Below, piece by piece: positions 26,492 through 35,308 of a DNA stretch of 35,308 nt (position 1 is its first letter; each line of letters begins with the position of its first letter). The notes under the pieces are model-generated. The model worked only from the letters and a program-made list of their open reading frames with translations, was not told the origin of the DNA and made no database searches. A program made the position numbers and the translations under genes. The DNA is from Verrucomicrobiota bacterium. GTDB taxonomy: Bacteria; Verrucomicrobiota; Verrucomicrobiia; Limisphaerales; JAHEOI01. The stretch lies in NCBI GenBank assembly GCA_018610125.1, contig JAHEOI010000383.1:1-35308 (forward strand). The letters are read 5' to 3'.

Positions 26492-28507
26492 ATGAAGAAA
26501 AAGACGACATCTTCCTCTAAGAGTGGTATTACCTCGGTGCTGCAGGAGGGACGGGTTTTCTCACCCCCGGAATCATTCGCCAAGGAGGCCCGGATCAAGA
26601 GCCTATCGAAGTACCGCAAGCTGTATCGCGAATCGATCAACGAGCCCGAGCGATTTTGGGACCGCGAAGCTCGGGAAGAGCTCGTCTGGTTCAAGGAATG
26701 GCGAAAGGTCCTCCAATGGAAGGCCCCCTATGCCAAGTGGTTTGTCGGTGGTCAGCTCAATGTCAGCTACAACTGCCTGGATCGGCATCTCGGCACGCCG
26801 ACAGCCAACAAGGCGGCGATTATTTGGGAAGGCGAGCCGGCCGAGCCCGGAAAACCGGGTGAAGAGCGAACGCTGACTTACCACCAACTGCACCGCCAGG
26901 TTTGTCAGTTTGCCAATGTGCTCAAGCGGAACGGGGTATCAAAAGGGGACCGTGTCATTATCTATCTCCCGATGGTTCCCGAGGCGGCAATTGCCATGCT
27001 CGCTTGCGCCCGCATCGGAGCCATCCACTCGGTCGTTTTCGGAGGATTTAGCGCGCAATCGGTGGCCGAACGGATCCATGATTGCCAAGCCAAGATGGTG
27101 ATCACGGCAGACGGTGGGTTTCGTCGAGGTGAGGTCGTCGCCCTGAAGGAAAAGGTCGACGAGGCCCTTGAGCTGGAGGACACAAACGGGACGACCTTGG
27201 CAGGGTCCGTCGAGAAAGTCATCGTCTTGCAGCGGACGGCCTCAGACGTTGAGATGCAATCCGGCCGAGATGTCTGGTGGCATGAAGAGCTCAGACAAGT
27301 CGACACGAGCTGCCCGGCTGAGAAGATGGATAGCGAAGCCCCACTTTATATCCTTTACACCAGCGGGTCTACTGGAAAGCCAAAAGGCATCCTCCACACC
27401 ACCGGTGGTTATCTGCTCGGAGTTAAGATGACAACCAAGTATGTCTTTGATATTCGGGATGACGACGTCTACTGGTGCACCGCCGATGTCGGGTGGGTCA
27501 CCGGACACAGCTACGTGGTTTACGGCCCGCTGGCCAATGGCGCCACCACCCTGATGTACGAGGGAGCCCCTAACTTCCCGGAACCGGACCGCTTTTGGCA
27601 GATCGTCGACAAATATTCCGTAACGATCATGTACACCGCCCCGACCGCAATTCGGGCATTCATGAAATGGGGCGATCAATGGCCGAAGCGTCATGATTTA
27701 AGCTCACTGCGACTCCTGGGGACTGTCGGTGAGCCGATCAATCCCGAGGCATGGATGTGGTATTATGAAGTGATCGGGGGGAAACGCTGCCCCATTGTCG
27801 ATACATGGTGGCAAACCGAGACAGGGGCAATCATGATCTCGCCATTACCGGGGACTACGCCGACAAAGCCGGGCTCGGCAACCTTGCCGTTCTTTGGGGT
27901 CGTGCCCGAAGTCGTCGACGAAGATGGGAAACCGGTCCCGAAAAATACCGGCGGCAAACTGATCATCAAGCAACCCTGGCCAAGCATGCTTCGCGGGATC
28001 TGGGGCGATCCGGAACGTTACAAACAGACGTACTGGAGTGAGGTCAAAGGATGTTATTTCACCGGTGACGGTTGCCGTCAGGATGAAGATGGCTATTTCT
28101 GGGTTGTCGGCCGAATCGATGATGTCTTGAATGTCTCCGGCCACCGGATCGGGACCGCCGAGGTGGAAAGCGCGCTCGTCAGTCACTCAAAGGTGGCCGA
28201 GGCAGCGGTGGTAGGACGACCGGACGAGGTCAAAGGCCAAGCCTTGGTCGCCTTTGTCACTGTCAAAGGGGGTGCCGACCCAACCCCCAAGCTCAGGGAG
28301 GAGCTCCGGAGTCACGTGGCCAAAGAGATCGGCCCGATGGCCAAACCCGACGATATCCGATTCGCCGAGGCACTCCCCAAGACCCGCTCCGGAAAGATCA
28401 TGCGGCGACTCCTCAAGGAGATCGCCTCCGGGGAGGAAGTCAAAGGAGACACGACGACCCTCGAGGACTTCACGGTCATTGCCAAGCTACAAGGCGAAGA
28501 AGACTGA
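26492..28507 (+). CDS. acs: Acetyl-CoA synthetase
   Basis: [28 protein letters not shown]...[72 protein letters not shown]...[17 protein letters not shown]...[16 protein letters not shown]. Confidence 0.98.
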   Translation: MKKKTTSSSKSGITSVLQEGRVFSPPESFAKEARIKSLSKYRKLYRESINEPERFWDREAREELVWFKEWRKVLQWKAPYAKWFVGGQLNVSYNCLDRHLGTPTANKAAIIWEGEPAEPGKPGEERTLTYHQLHRQVCQFANVLKRNGVSKGDRVIIYLPMVPEAAIAMLACARIGAIHSVVFGGFSAQSVAERIHDCQAKMVITADGGFRRGEVVALKEKVDEALELEDTNGTTLAGSVEKVIVLQRTASDVEMQSGRDVWWHEELRQVDTSCPAEKMDSEAPLYILYTSGSTGKPKGILHTTGGYLLGVKMTTKYVFDIRDDDVYWCTADVGWVTGHSYVVYGPLANGATTLMYEGAPNFPEPDRFWQIVDKYSVTIMYTAPTAIRAFMKWGDQWPKRHDLSSLRLLGTVGEPINPEAWMWYYEVIGGKRCPIVDTWWQTETGAIMISPLPGTTPTKPGSATLPFFGVVPEVVDEDGKPVPKNTGGKLIIKQPWPSMLRGIWGDPERYKQTYWSEVKGCYFTGDGCRQDEDGYFWVVGRIDDVLNVSGHRIGTAEVESALVSHSKVAEAAVVGRPDEVKGQALVAFVTVKGGADPTPKLREELRSHVAKEIGPMAKPDDIRFAEALPKTRSGKIMRRLLKEIASGEEVKGDTTTLEDFTVIAKLQGEED

Positions 28508-28529
28508 GCCCTTGGCGGCTCCTTCACCT

Positions 28530-28563
28530 CATTCGTCTCCCTTCGCAAGAGGGGAGACGAATG
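28530..28563. terminator. Perfect 12-bp stem hairpin between convergent genes (possible terminator or 3' end stabiliser)
   Basis: CATTCGTCTCCC ttcgcaagag GGGAGACGAATG, 22 bp after the acs stop; no obvious U-tract. Confidence 0.6.
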
Positions 28564-28692
28564 CCTGGCGCAGACCAAAAACGATGTCTGCCACTGATGA
28601 CGTTCCATAATGCCGCGTCTTCGCGGGTCGTGGGAATGCCTCCCTCGGATAGAGCTGACCTCCGGGGGAGGGGAAAACCGATCAGACTCCAC

Positions 28693-29253
28693 TTAGCGTC
28701 GGAAAAGGACGATCAAGGCAACCCCAAACAAAGTGAGCGACAGAACCGAGTTTTCCGGGATCATTGAAGCCGGATAAACGAAAAAGCCTTCAAGGTTTCG
28801 CAGGAAAGTCGGACTCTCGGGAGCCCCGGCCTTTAACATGAGAGTATCCGACAACCCGGCCGCAATGTCGTTGCGCCCGCTCGCTACGACCGTTTCAAAT
28901 GTCTCACCGCCATTGACGTTCCACACCCGCACCTGAGCTCTTGCCTCCTGACCGGGAGCAATCCAGTCAACGGTGCGTGTCAGGTCTTCATCGACTCCCC
29001 AATAGCCGGCATTATCGCCAATCCCGAACGCGACCGGGTCACTGACTCGCTTAAATGGTTCCCGTGACTCGCCGGTCATCCCCAAATAGAGCTGCGCCAG
29101 ATATTGGGAACCGGCAAGCCGAGTCCCATCCAAGTGAAACACAGGGGCGTCGATTCCCTTGGAAGGCACACGGTTACTGAAATTAAACGTCCCTTGCCCG
29201 AACGCGGTCATCACCGCGAGCATCAAGCAGAGACTCAAGGATTTCGCCTTCAT
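28693..29253 (-). CDS. Secreted protein with PEP-CTERM-like C-terminal sorting signal
   Basis: Signal peptide MKAKSLSLCLMLAVMTAFGQ; C-terminus ASMIPENSVLSLTLFGVALIVLFRR (P-E-x plus TM plus RR). Confidence 0.75.
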   Translation of the reverse strand: MKAKSLSLCLMLAVMTAFGQGTFNFSNRVPSKGIDAPVFHLDGTRLAGSQYLAQLYLGMTGESREPFKRVSDPVAFGIGDNAGYWGVDEDLTRTVDWIAPGQEARAQVRVWNVNGGETFETVVASGRNDIAAGLSDTLMLKAGAPESPTFLRNLEGFFVYPASMIPENSVLSLTLFGVALIVLFRR

Positions 29254-29283
29254 AAATAACTCCAAGGCTTCTCCCGGTCGGGT

Positions 29284-32200
29284 TTATTCCACGGAAGCAT
29301 ATGCGGCCTGGCTCAGATTCCTAAATACACCACTGCCGGTCACCTCGTCACGAACCCCGCGTACCTGATAAAGTTTCGCGCCATCCGGAGCGGCTTCATC
29401 GGTGAATCCGGTCCCAGCCAGCGCTTCCTCGGTCAGCAGCTCGAATGGCCCCTCCAATCCATTGACTGAGCGATAGACAAAATAGCCAACCTGCGGAGAC
29501 GGCGGACCGTCCCAGCTAAGCGAAACGTCCCCACCCTCCGCCTCGGCGACCAGTCCTGTCGGAGGTGAATCCACATAGAGCCGCAATGTCGGATCGCCTA
29601 TCAAAGCGATATGGATGTTGTACCCGTTGCTCCAGTCGAATAAGACGAAATCTCGCGTATCCAAGCCATTAATGGTCTTGACGACACTTTTCCCTAGGCT
29701 ATCACCCCAGGCCATCGATTGCCACCGCTGTTTGAACCACCGTCCCCACAGCGCTGCCAAGCCTGAGCCGGTCGGGGCAAGGCTCGCTCGAAGCAAGTTA
29801 TCCTCGGTGTTCCATTCACCAAAAAACGAGCCGTCCAACACGTAGAAACCGGTATTCGGCGCCTTCGAAGGGTCCGCGAAGTCCGCTGTCGTGTGGGAAT
29901 GACTTTTGTTCCCCACCCCGATCGCGTCGTAAAAGCCGGCCCCAAATTGGAAGCCCCAGAGATAATTCCCCTGAGTCTTGAAATGGTTGACTTGACGTAT
30001 TCGCGTTGGCTCAAGCCCGAACCAGGCACTAACATTTTTGAGGGCATAGCTATAGAGCAAGCGATTGGGGTCAACTCCGAGCGATCCTCCGAAAAAACCA
30101 AGTGAGGCAACCTTATCTCGAAAACGAAGCTTGTGCTGCCGGTAGCGATGATTTTTATCAAGATACCGCTTGAGCAGGTCGATCTCAGAGATTAGGGCAA
30201 CCCCGTCCGGCGGCGTTTCAGTGAATGTCGGCAGATTGGCAAAATCGACTCGCCCGACAGCGACCTCGATGCTGGACGGGAAGCGTCGCTGATCAAAGAT
30301 CCCGTCGCTCGGCACGTTGGGCACGGGCGGAATGCCCCGGAGCCGGTCCTTTATCCCTTCATGCTCAAGAACGTCCGACCAGTGAATTCGAACGACTTTC
30401 ACCCCCTGCGATTCCGACACATCGATGCTCCCCAAGTCTTTGAGGAATTCGACCTTGAGGTAGCTCTCCCCATTGAGCGCTCTCTTCGTGACGGCTTCGA
30501 CGTTGACATTGCTCTCCGAGCCATCGATTGCCAGTCCCCGAAGCTCGAGAATGGAGATTTGGCGATCGGCACGAAAGGGCTGGACGTTGTCGACCTTAAT
30601 CCAACGGACATCGTTAGCAAGCACGTTGAAGTCCTCGGTTATTTGGGGGCCGGGCACGTGAAAATCTGAAGAGGTCTCGTAGAATGCGCCTGCCGGGTCA
30701 TTGTCTGTGACCGTTTCACGGGGCGGCATGACGGTATCGCCGTAATAAAAATCGACCGGCCATGGTCGATCATGGTGGCCATCGGGACGGAATTGCCCGG
30801 ACTGGGGGATCGGCACATGACCGATTAGGAATACGGCCCTCAAGCTCTCCGGATTCTTCTGATACTCGCTCTCGACGAGGGCTTTGATCTCACGGATTTT
30901 AGGGATATTGTTTTCCCAGTTTTGGTCGTCATGCCGAGGCACCTGATGTCGAGTTACCAGCCAGCCATCGCCGACGAGATCCCTTTTCAATCGGTCAAGC
31001 TCCGCACTCAGCTCGGGTGCCACGGTCTCGTCCACCAGCACCAATGCCCGCCCTCGTTCATGAATCACTTCCGGCTCCACTCTTGAAACAACGTACCGAT
31101 CAAACAGCTCATCCGTTGTCGATTTTTGCTCATCGAGATTCGCTTCTTCACGCCGAATTCGGAATTCATATCGAGTCGTCGGCTTGATAGCTGCCGGCGC
31201 ATTCGTATAGCTCCATTGGTGGTAGTTCCGAGCCAGCACGCTCCAATTTCGTTCGCCGACCGGGCGCCGTTCGATCAACACCGGGTCTCCGGGAATCCCT
31301 TTCCAATCGAGGCGAATTGTCTCCGGAGACGATTGGATCGAGGCGCTCAAGGTAAAATCATGAGAATACTTATCGATATCGCCCCCTGGGCGATAATTGA
31401 ACGTTTCCAGCTCCTCGAACGCCCCCTTGGCCGGTTTTGTGCCATCCCGAGCGCTTCCAATCGTCAGTCCGTCGCTCTCTCGAACCGACTTGGAAGGGAC
31501 CACTGTCATCCCATTACCCGCATTTGGGAGCCGCTCGTCATCGACTTCAATCGCCGTGAAAGTCGGCGTGTACGTCACAAGGATCTTATGCCATCGGTTC
31601 GCTTCCCAATCGATCGGGGCGACCACGTGCTTCTTCTCTTTCCCACCCGCCTGGGATACAAAACGGATCTCGTTTCCCGAGGCGTTGATGGAAACACCCC
31701 AGAAACCTTGAGAGGCGTCTTGGGCCGATTCTCCGACCGTCAACAATCGGGCAGTCTCTCCGGGCCCCTCACCCGAGCCCCAATTCGGTTTAAACCAAAA
31801 GCGAAAAGCGCCATTTCTTAGGTTGAAATTGGGGCTTCCATTCGGCTCGACATCTCGGTAACGAAGGATGGATTTCGGCTCGCTTGGCTTATGAGCCAAC
31901 GCAAGCCCTGCAAAACTTGGGACATTCGTCGTACCGACATTCTCTAAAGGCATCTGGCCCGTTTCGCCGACCATCGAGGCCTCATCAAACTTCCAATGGC
32001 CGAGACGAACGAACTCAACGCTGTCGGGATCCAAGGGATCGGTCCCGTCCTCGATCTCCTGTGCATCATTCCGTCCGTCGTAATCGCTGTCCTGTGCCTT
32101 GAGGTCGATTGTCGGAACGGTCACCAGGTCCACCGCCGCCTTCGCCAGTCGAGTGGAATCCGATTTCGTCAACGCACCGTCGCGATTTACATCCGCAAAC

Positions 32201-32412
32201 AGGGCTACTTCCGATGGCAACGGCGCCGTTCCCCGCAAGTGGTTGACCAGGAAAGCCACATCCTTAATCGTCAAGCGCCCGTCCTCATTAAGGTCCCCGG
32301 TCTGCTCAGGAAGCCCCCACGTCGGCGTCAGCTCACCCGCCCCAAGGATTATCACCAGGAAAAGGCAAAGGAGTGCCGAGAATGATGACGTTTTGGGCTG
32401 ACCGCTGTTCAT
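29284..32412 (-). CDS. Large secreted protein: N-terminal dockerin-like domain, LamG-like region, C25 peptidase-like region, C-terminal Fn3-like domain
   Basis: TGDLNEDGRLTIKDVAFLVNHLRG...FADVNRDGALTKSDSTRLAK (paired dockerin-type Ca loops); DSDYDGRNDAQEIEDGTDPLDPDS; LRAVFLIGHVPIP...YYGD and HIALIGDPTLRLY (C25-like); SPPTGLVAEAEGGDVSLSWDGP...GYFVYRSVNG (Fn3). Confidence 0.8.
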   Translation of the reverse strand: MNSGQPKTSSFSALLCLFLVIILGAGELTPTWGLPEQTGDLNEDGRLTIKDVAFLVNHLRGTAPLPSEVALFADVNRDGALTKSDSTRLAKAAVDLVTVPTIDLKAQDSDYDGRNDAQEIEDGTDPLDPDSVEFVRLGHWKFDEASMVGETGQMPLENVGTTNVPSFAGLALAHKPSEPKSILRYRDVEPNGSPNFNLRNGAFRFWFKPNWGSGEGPGETARLLTVGESAQDASQGFWGVSINASGNEIRFVSQAGGKEKKHVVAPIDWEANRWHKILVTYTPTFTAIEVDDERLPNAGNGMTVVPSKSVRESDGLTIGSARDGTKPAKGAFEELETFNYRPGGDIDKYSHDFTLSASIQSSPETIRLDWKGIPGDPVLIERRPVGERNWSVLARNYHQWSYTNAPAAIKPTTRYEFRIRREEANLDEQKSTTDELFDRYVVSRVEPEVIHERGRALVLVDETVAPELSAELDRLKRDLVGDGWLVTRHQVPRHDDQNWENNIPKIREIKALVESEYQKNPESLRAVFLIGHVPIPQSGQFRPDGHHDRPWPVDFYYGDTVMPPRETVTDNDPAGAFYETSSDFHVPGPQITEDFNVLANDVRWIKVDNVQPFRADRQISILELRGLAIDGSESNVNVEAVTKRALNGESYLKVEFLKDLGSIDVSESQGVKVVRIHWSDVLEHEGIKDRLRGIPPVPNVPSDGIFDQRRFPSSIEVAVGRVDFANLPTFTETPPDGVALISEIDLLKRYLDKNHRYRQHKLRFRDKVASLGFFGGSLGVDPNRLLYSYALKNVSAWFGLEPTRIRQVNHFKTQGNYLWGFQFGAGFYDAIGVGNKSHSHTTADFADPSKAPNTGFYVLDGSFFGEWNTEDNLLRASLAPTGSGLAALWGRWFKQRWQSMAWGDSLGKSVVKTINGLDTRDFVLFDWSNGYNIHIALIGDPTLRLYVDSPPTGLVAEAEGGDVSLSWDGPPSPQVGYFVYRSVNGLEGPFELLTEEALAGTGFTDEAAPDGAKLYQVRGVRDEVTGSGVFRNLSQAAYASVE

Positions 32413-32421
32413 TGAGCCCGC

Positions 32422-33474
32422 CTACTCCATTTCACCGGGCTGGGGTACTGTGGATTGGGAATGGATTGCTTGGAGCTGCTTTTCCAGCTCACCAACCCGA
32501 CGAAGCAAATCCGGAAGCTGTTGTTGCGCGATAAGCTGACGCTTCATCTGATGGCTTGGTTGTGCCGGCGAGCCGAACCATTTCTCGCCGGAACCGATAT
32601 TGTGCATCACTCCCGATTGACCCGCAACCGTGCTGCGATCGCCCAGCTTGAGGTGCCCCGCGACCCCTGTCTGACCGGCCAAAGTGACATAATTCCCAAG
32701 TTGAGTGCTCCCCGCAATCCCGGCTTGGGCCACGACAATGCAATGCTCACCGATCTCAACGTTATGAGCAATCATCACCAGGTTGTCGATCTTGCTCCCC
32801 CGACCGATCACTGTCGGTCCCAACGCCCCTCGATCAATCGTTACATTGGCACCGATTTCCACATCCTCTCGGATATCGACGTACCCGATTTGAGGCACCT
32901 TTAAATGACGCCCCGCTTCCATGACGTAGCCAAAGCCATCCGAGCCAACCACGCTATTGGCATGGATTCGTGAGCGATTCCCGATCAGGGATTTCGAATA
33001 AACGATGACCCCTGGAAAGAGCTGCGCTTCATCGCCGATGGCAGACTCGGCACCGACATAGTTATTGCCATGCAGCACGGCATGCTGACCAAGCCGGACA
33101 TTTTCCTCGATCACGCAATTGGGACCGACATAGGCCGACCCGGAGACCGTGGCACTCGAAGCAACCTCGGCGGTCGGATGAATTCCGGGTGTCCGTTGCG
33201 GCTCGGGAAAGAAAAACGGCACCACCTTGGCAAAGGCCACACGCGGCTTGGAAACCCGAATCAGCGCCTTCGATCCCTTGACCTGCTCTTCATCGACAAG
33301 GATTGCCGAAGCAGCGCTCTGCTCGGCCAAACGAAAATAATGGCTATTCTCGGCGAACGTCAGATCGCCCGGCTGGGCGTTCTCGGCCGCTGTAAAGCCG
33401 GATAGCTCCATCTCCGGATTCCCGTCCACCCATCCACCGATCCGCTCCGCGATGTCACCTGCAGTTATTGGCAT
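32422..33474 (-). CDS. lpxD: UDP-3-O-(3-hydroxyacyl)glucosamine N-acyltransferase
   Basis: Left-handed beta-helix hexapeptide repeats ([39 protein letters not shown]...[67 protein letters not shown]); start at 33474. Confidence 0.97.
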   Translation of the reverse strand: MPITAGDIAERIGGWVDGNPEMELSGFTAAENAQPGDLTFAENSHYFRLAEQSAASAILVDEEQVKGSKALIRVSKPRVAFAKVVPFFFPEPQRTPGIHPTAEVASSATVSGSAYVGPNCVIEENVRLGQHAVLHGNNYVGAESAIGDEAQLFPGVIVYSKSLIGNRSRIHANSVVGSDGFGYVMEAGRHLKVPQIGYVDIREDVEIGANVTIDRGALGPTVIGRGSKIDNLVMIAHNVEIGEHCIVVAQAGIAGSTQLGNYVTLAGQTGVAGHLKLGDRSTVAGQSGVMHNIGSGEKWFGSPAQPSHQMKRQLIAQQQLPDLLRRVGELEKQLQAIHSQSTVPQPGEME

Positions 33475-33531
33475 GATATTTCCCCTCACCGACCTTCCTT
33501 CCCCTAATTGCCTTAAGGCGATTTCCCTTAG

Positions 33532-33894
33532 TCAAATCCCTCGAGAATGCTCGATCTGATTCCCTTCGCCAAGGACAATGACACGGGGCTGCCATTTCTT
33601 GGCTTCGGCCGCCTCCAGCGTCACATAGCTCATAATGGTCAGACGATCCCCCTGCTTACCCAGATGCGCGGCGGCTCCGTTGAGGACAATATCTCCCGAC
33701 CCCCGTTTTCCCGGGATCGCATACGTCTCGAACCGGGCTCCGTTGGCCATGTTGCTACACAATACCCGCTCGTTCGGCAGAAGACCGACCTTTTCCATCA
33801 AGTCCTCGGCAACGGTCAGGCTACCTTCATATTCCAGATCGGCTTCCGTCACTTGCGCTCGATGGAGCTTCGATTTGAGTAAATGAACCTGCAT
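33532..33894 (-). CDS. panD: Aspartate 1-decarboxylase precursor
   Basis: MQVHLLKSKLHRAQVTEADLEYEGSLTVAEDLMEKVGLLPNERVLCSNMANGARFETYAIPGKRGSGDIVLNGAAAHLGKQGDRLTIMSY; GS self-processing site in YEGSLT. Confidence 0.97.
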   Translation of the reverse strand: MQVHLLKSKLHRAQVTEADLEYEGSLTVAEDLMEKVGLLPNERVLCSNMANGARFETYAIPGKRGSGDIVLNGAAAHLGKQGDRLTIMSYVTLEAAEAKKWQPRVIVLGEGNQIEHSRGI

Positions 33895-34121
33895 ACAGTC
33901 AAGTCACACGTTGACTCCCTCACTCCACCTTCATTATAAACAGCGAGACCGATCGGTTCAATCACGACTTGGAGATAAGAACGATACCGATAACGAACGA
34001 AAATGAGGCACGGGGAGCCGAAAGAGACGGTCATACGGATCGGTTCGAGGCGCTTATCCCGCTTCGTTGAGGCAGATCAGGTGACAGTTCCGACAATCAT
34101 AATACCAAATCAATCAAAGCA

Positions 34122-35195
34122 ATGAGCTCCCTCGGTGTAGCCCTTATAGGATGCGGCGGTGTCGCCCTGGCCAATCACGTGCCCGGATTGAAGCTTGCCC
34201 GCGATGCCGCATTGGTCGCCCTTTGCGACAGCAGCGAACAAGTGCTGGCGCAAGCAGCCGAAGCGACCGGGATCCGGACGACCCTCCAAGATTATCGGCA
34301 AATTATGGAGCTCCCGGAGGTGGACGCTGTGATCATCGCCACGCCGAATCGGTTCCACGCGCCAATGGCCAAGGCCGCTGCCTCGGCCGGCAAGCATGTG
34401 CTCTGTGAAAAGCCTTTGGCCATGGGCTACTCCGAAAGCCAAGCCATGCTCGATGCCGTCGACAAAGCCGGGATTTGCCACATGACGGCGTTCACTTATC
34501 GGTTTGTGCCGGCCATGCGATTCATGGCCCATCTGGTTGACAATGGTGAGATCGGCACCCCCTTTCACTTCCGGTCATCCCGGCTCCAAGACTGGAGCGA
34601 CCGCTATCTCGGATGGCGTCAATCTGCCGACCTTGCCGGCACCGGAGAGCTCGGGGACATGTTGTCACATCGGATCGACTTTGCCCATTTACTGTTCGGC
34701 CCGATCCAAGAAGTGGTCGCAGATCAACGGCAGTTCTTCCCCACACGCGAAGGAAACCCCTCCGACCTCGAGGATTGGGTAGGCCTGATGGCGCGATTCG
34801 CGAATGGAGCCACCGGCATGCTGGAAAGCAGCAAGGCCGCAAGCGGCCATGGCGAAGGCGGTTACAGCCAGGACTTTTGCGAGGTCACCGGCAGTCGTGC
34901 CAGCCTGATCTACAACCTCGAGCGTCCCAATGAAATCCAGATCGGCAAACAGGGAGAGAGGTTGAGCTCTGTCTCGGTCCCGCGAGACTTTTTGACACTC
35001 CCGGACAGCCCCCGAAACCCTGACGAGGGAGATCCCGTGGCCACATTCCGATACGATCAAGATATCGAATTCGTTCAAGCCATTCACGATCGCCGCCCCT
35101 GCCAACCCTCCTTTCATGACGGGGCTCGCGTGCAGGCCGTTATGGATGCAGCCCTCCAGTCAATCCATGAGCGAACTTGGACCTCGGTACCGTAG
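34122..35195 (+). CDS. Gfo/Idh/MocA family oxidoreductase
   Basis: LGVALIGCGGVALANHVPGLKLARDAALVALCDSSEQVLAQAAEATGIRTTLQDYRQIMELPEVDAVIIATPNRFHAPMAKAAASAGKHVLCEKPLAM. Confidence 0.96.
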   Translation: MSSLGVALIGCGGVALANHVPGLKLARDAALVALCDSSEQVLAQAAEATGIRTTLQDYRQIMELPEVDAVIIATPNRFHAPMAKAAASAGKHVLCEKPLAMGYSESQAMLDAVDKAGICHMTAFTYRFVPAMRFMAHLVDNGEIGTPFHFRSSRLQDWSDRYLGWRQSADLAGTGELGDMLSHRIDFAHLLFGPIQEVVADQRQFFPTREGNPSDLEDWVGLMARFANGATGMLESSKAASGHGEGGYSQDFCEVTGSRASLIYNLERPNEIQIGKQGERLSSVSVPRDFLTLPDSPRNPDEGDPVATFRYDQDIEFVQAIHDRRPCQPSFHDGARVQAVMDAALQSIHERTWTSVP

Positions 35196-35269
35196 CGAGG
35201 CATTACCTTTAGAGCCAAGCGAGCCACTCCCCCACGGCTCCGACTTGACCAGGCTCGCAAGTTGACCTA

Positions 35270-35292
35270 CCATTCGGTAAATAGCCGAATGG
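35270..35292. terminator. Perfect 8-bp stem hairpin downstream of the Gfo/Idh gene
   Basis: CCATTCGG taaatag CCGAATGG, 75 bp after the stop codon; no T-tract, so it could instead be an operator palindrome for a gene beyond the window. Confidence 0.4.
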
Positions 35293-35308
35293 AACCCCAC
35301 GGACAACA

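Noticed and set aside
34122-35195. Unusual reading of the Gfo/Idh gene
   Set aside because: Ordinary family member with a standard Rossmann and EKP motif; nothing anomalous seen.

Overview
The window is a bacterial chromosomal segment whose gene content suggests Verrucomicrobiota/PVC (inference: secreted sulfatase, prepilin with the H..G..N..FADGH motif, D-x-D-x-D-G/TSP3-like motifs, a PEP-CTERM-like tail, short dispersed intergenic hairpin repeats). On the minus strand a near-continuous gene run carries an EgtD-like histidine methyltransferase, an ABC ATPase, a substrate-binding/permease fusion, and then, only 11 bp further on, a type III R-M-like cassette (small HTH-like protein, Mod, Res). 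An FKBP and a partial NtrC-type regulator follow. The Res subunit ends at 842 aa and appears to lack the C-terminal nuclease region. The rest holds a small membrane ORF plus PutP-like symporter, sulfatase, InaA-like kinase and methyltransferase, Tat-exported PhoD-like phosphatase, Asp/Glu racemase, several secreted repeat, dockerin or C25-like proteins, Acs, LpxD, PanD and a Gfo/Idh/MocA oxidoreductase. The most interesting items are the EgtD/permuted EgtU-like transporter unit, the truncated Res with its accessory gene, the novel Ig-like repeat protein, an 8-bp tandem array in which every unit carries a stop codon, a 111-bp element bounded by perfect inverted repeats, and the structured leader of the small ORF/PutP unit. 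No rRNA, tRNA, CRISPR array or intact transposase was recognised. Everything is from reading the sequence; no database search was run.
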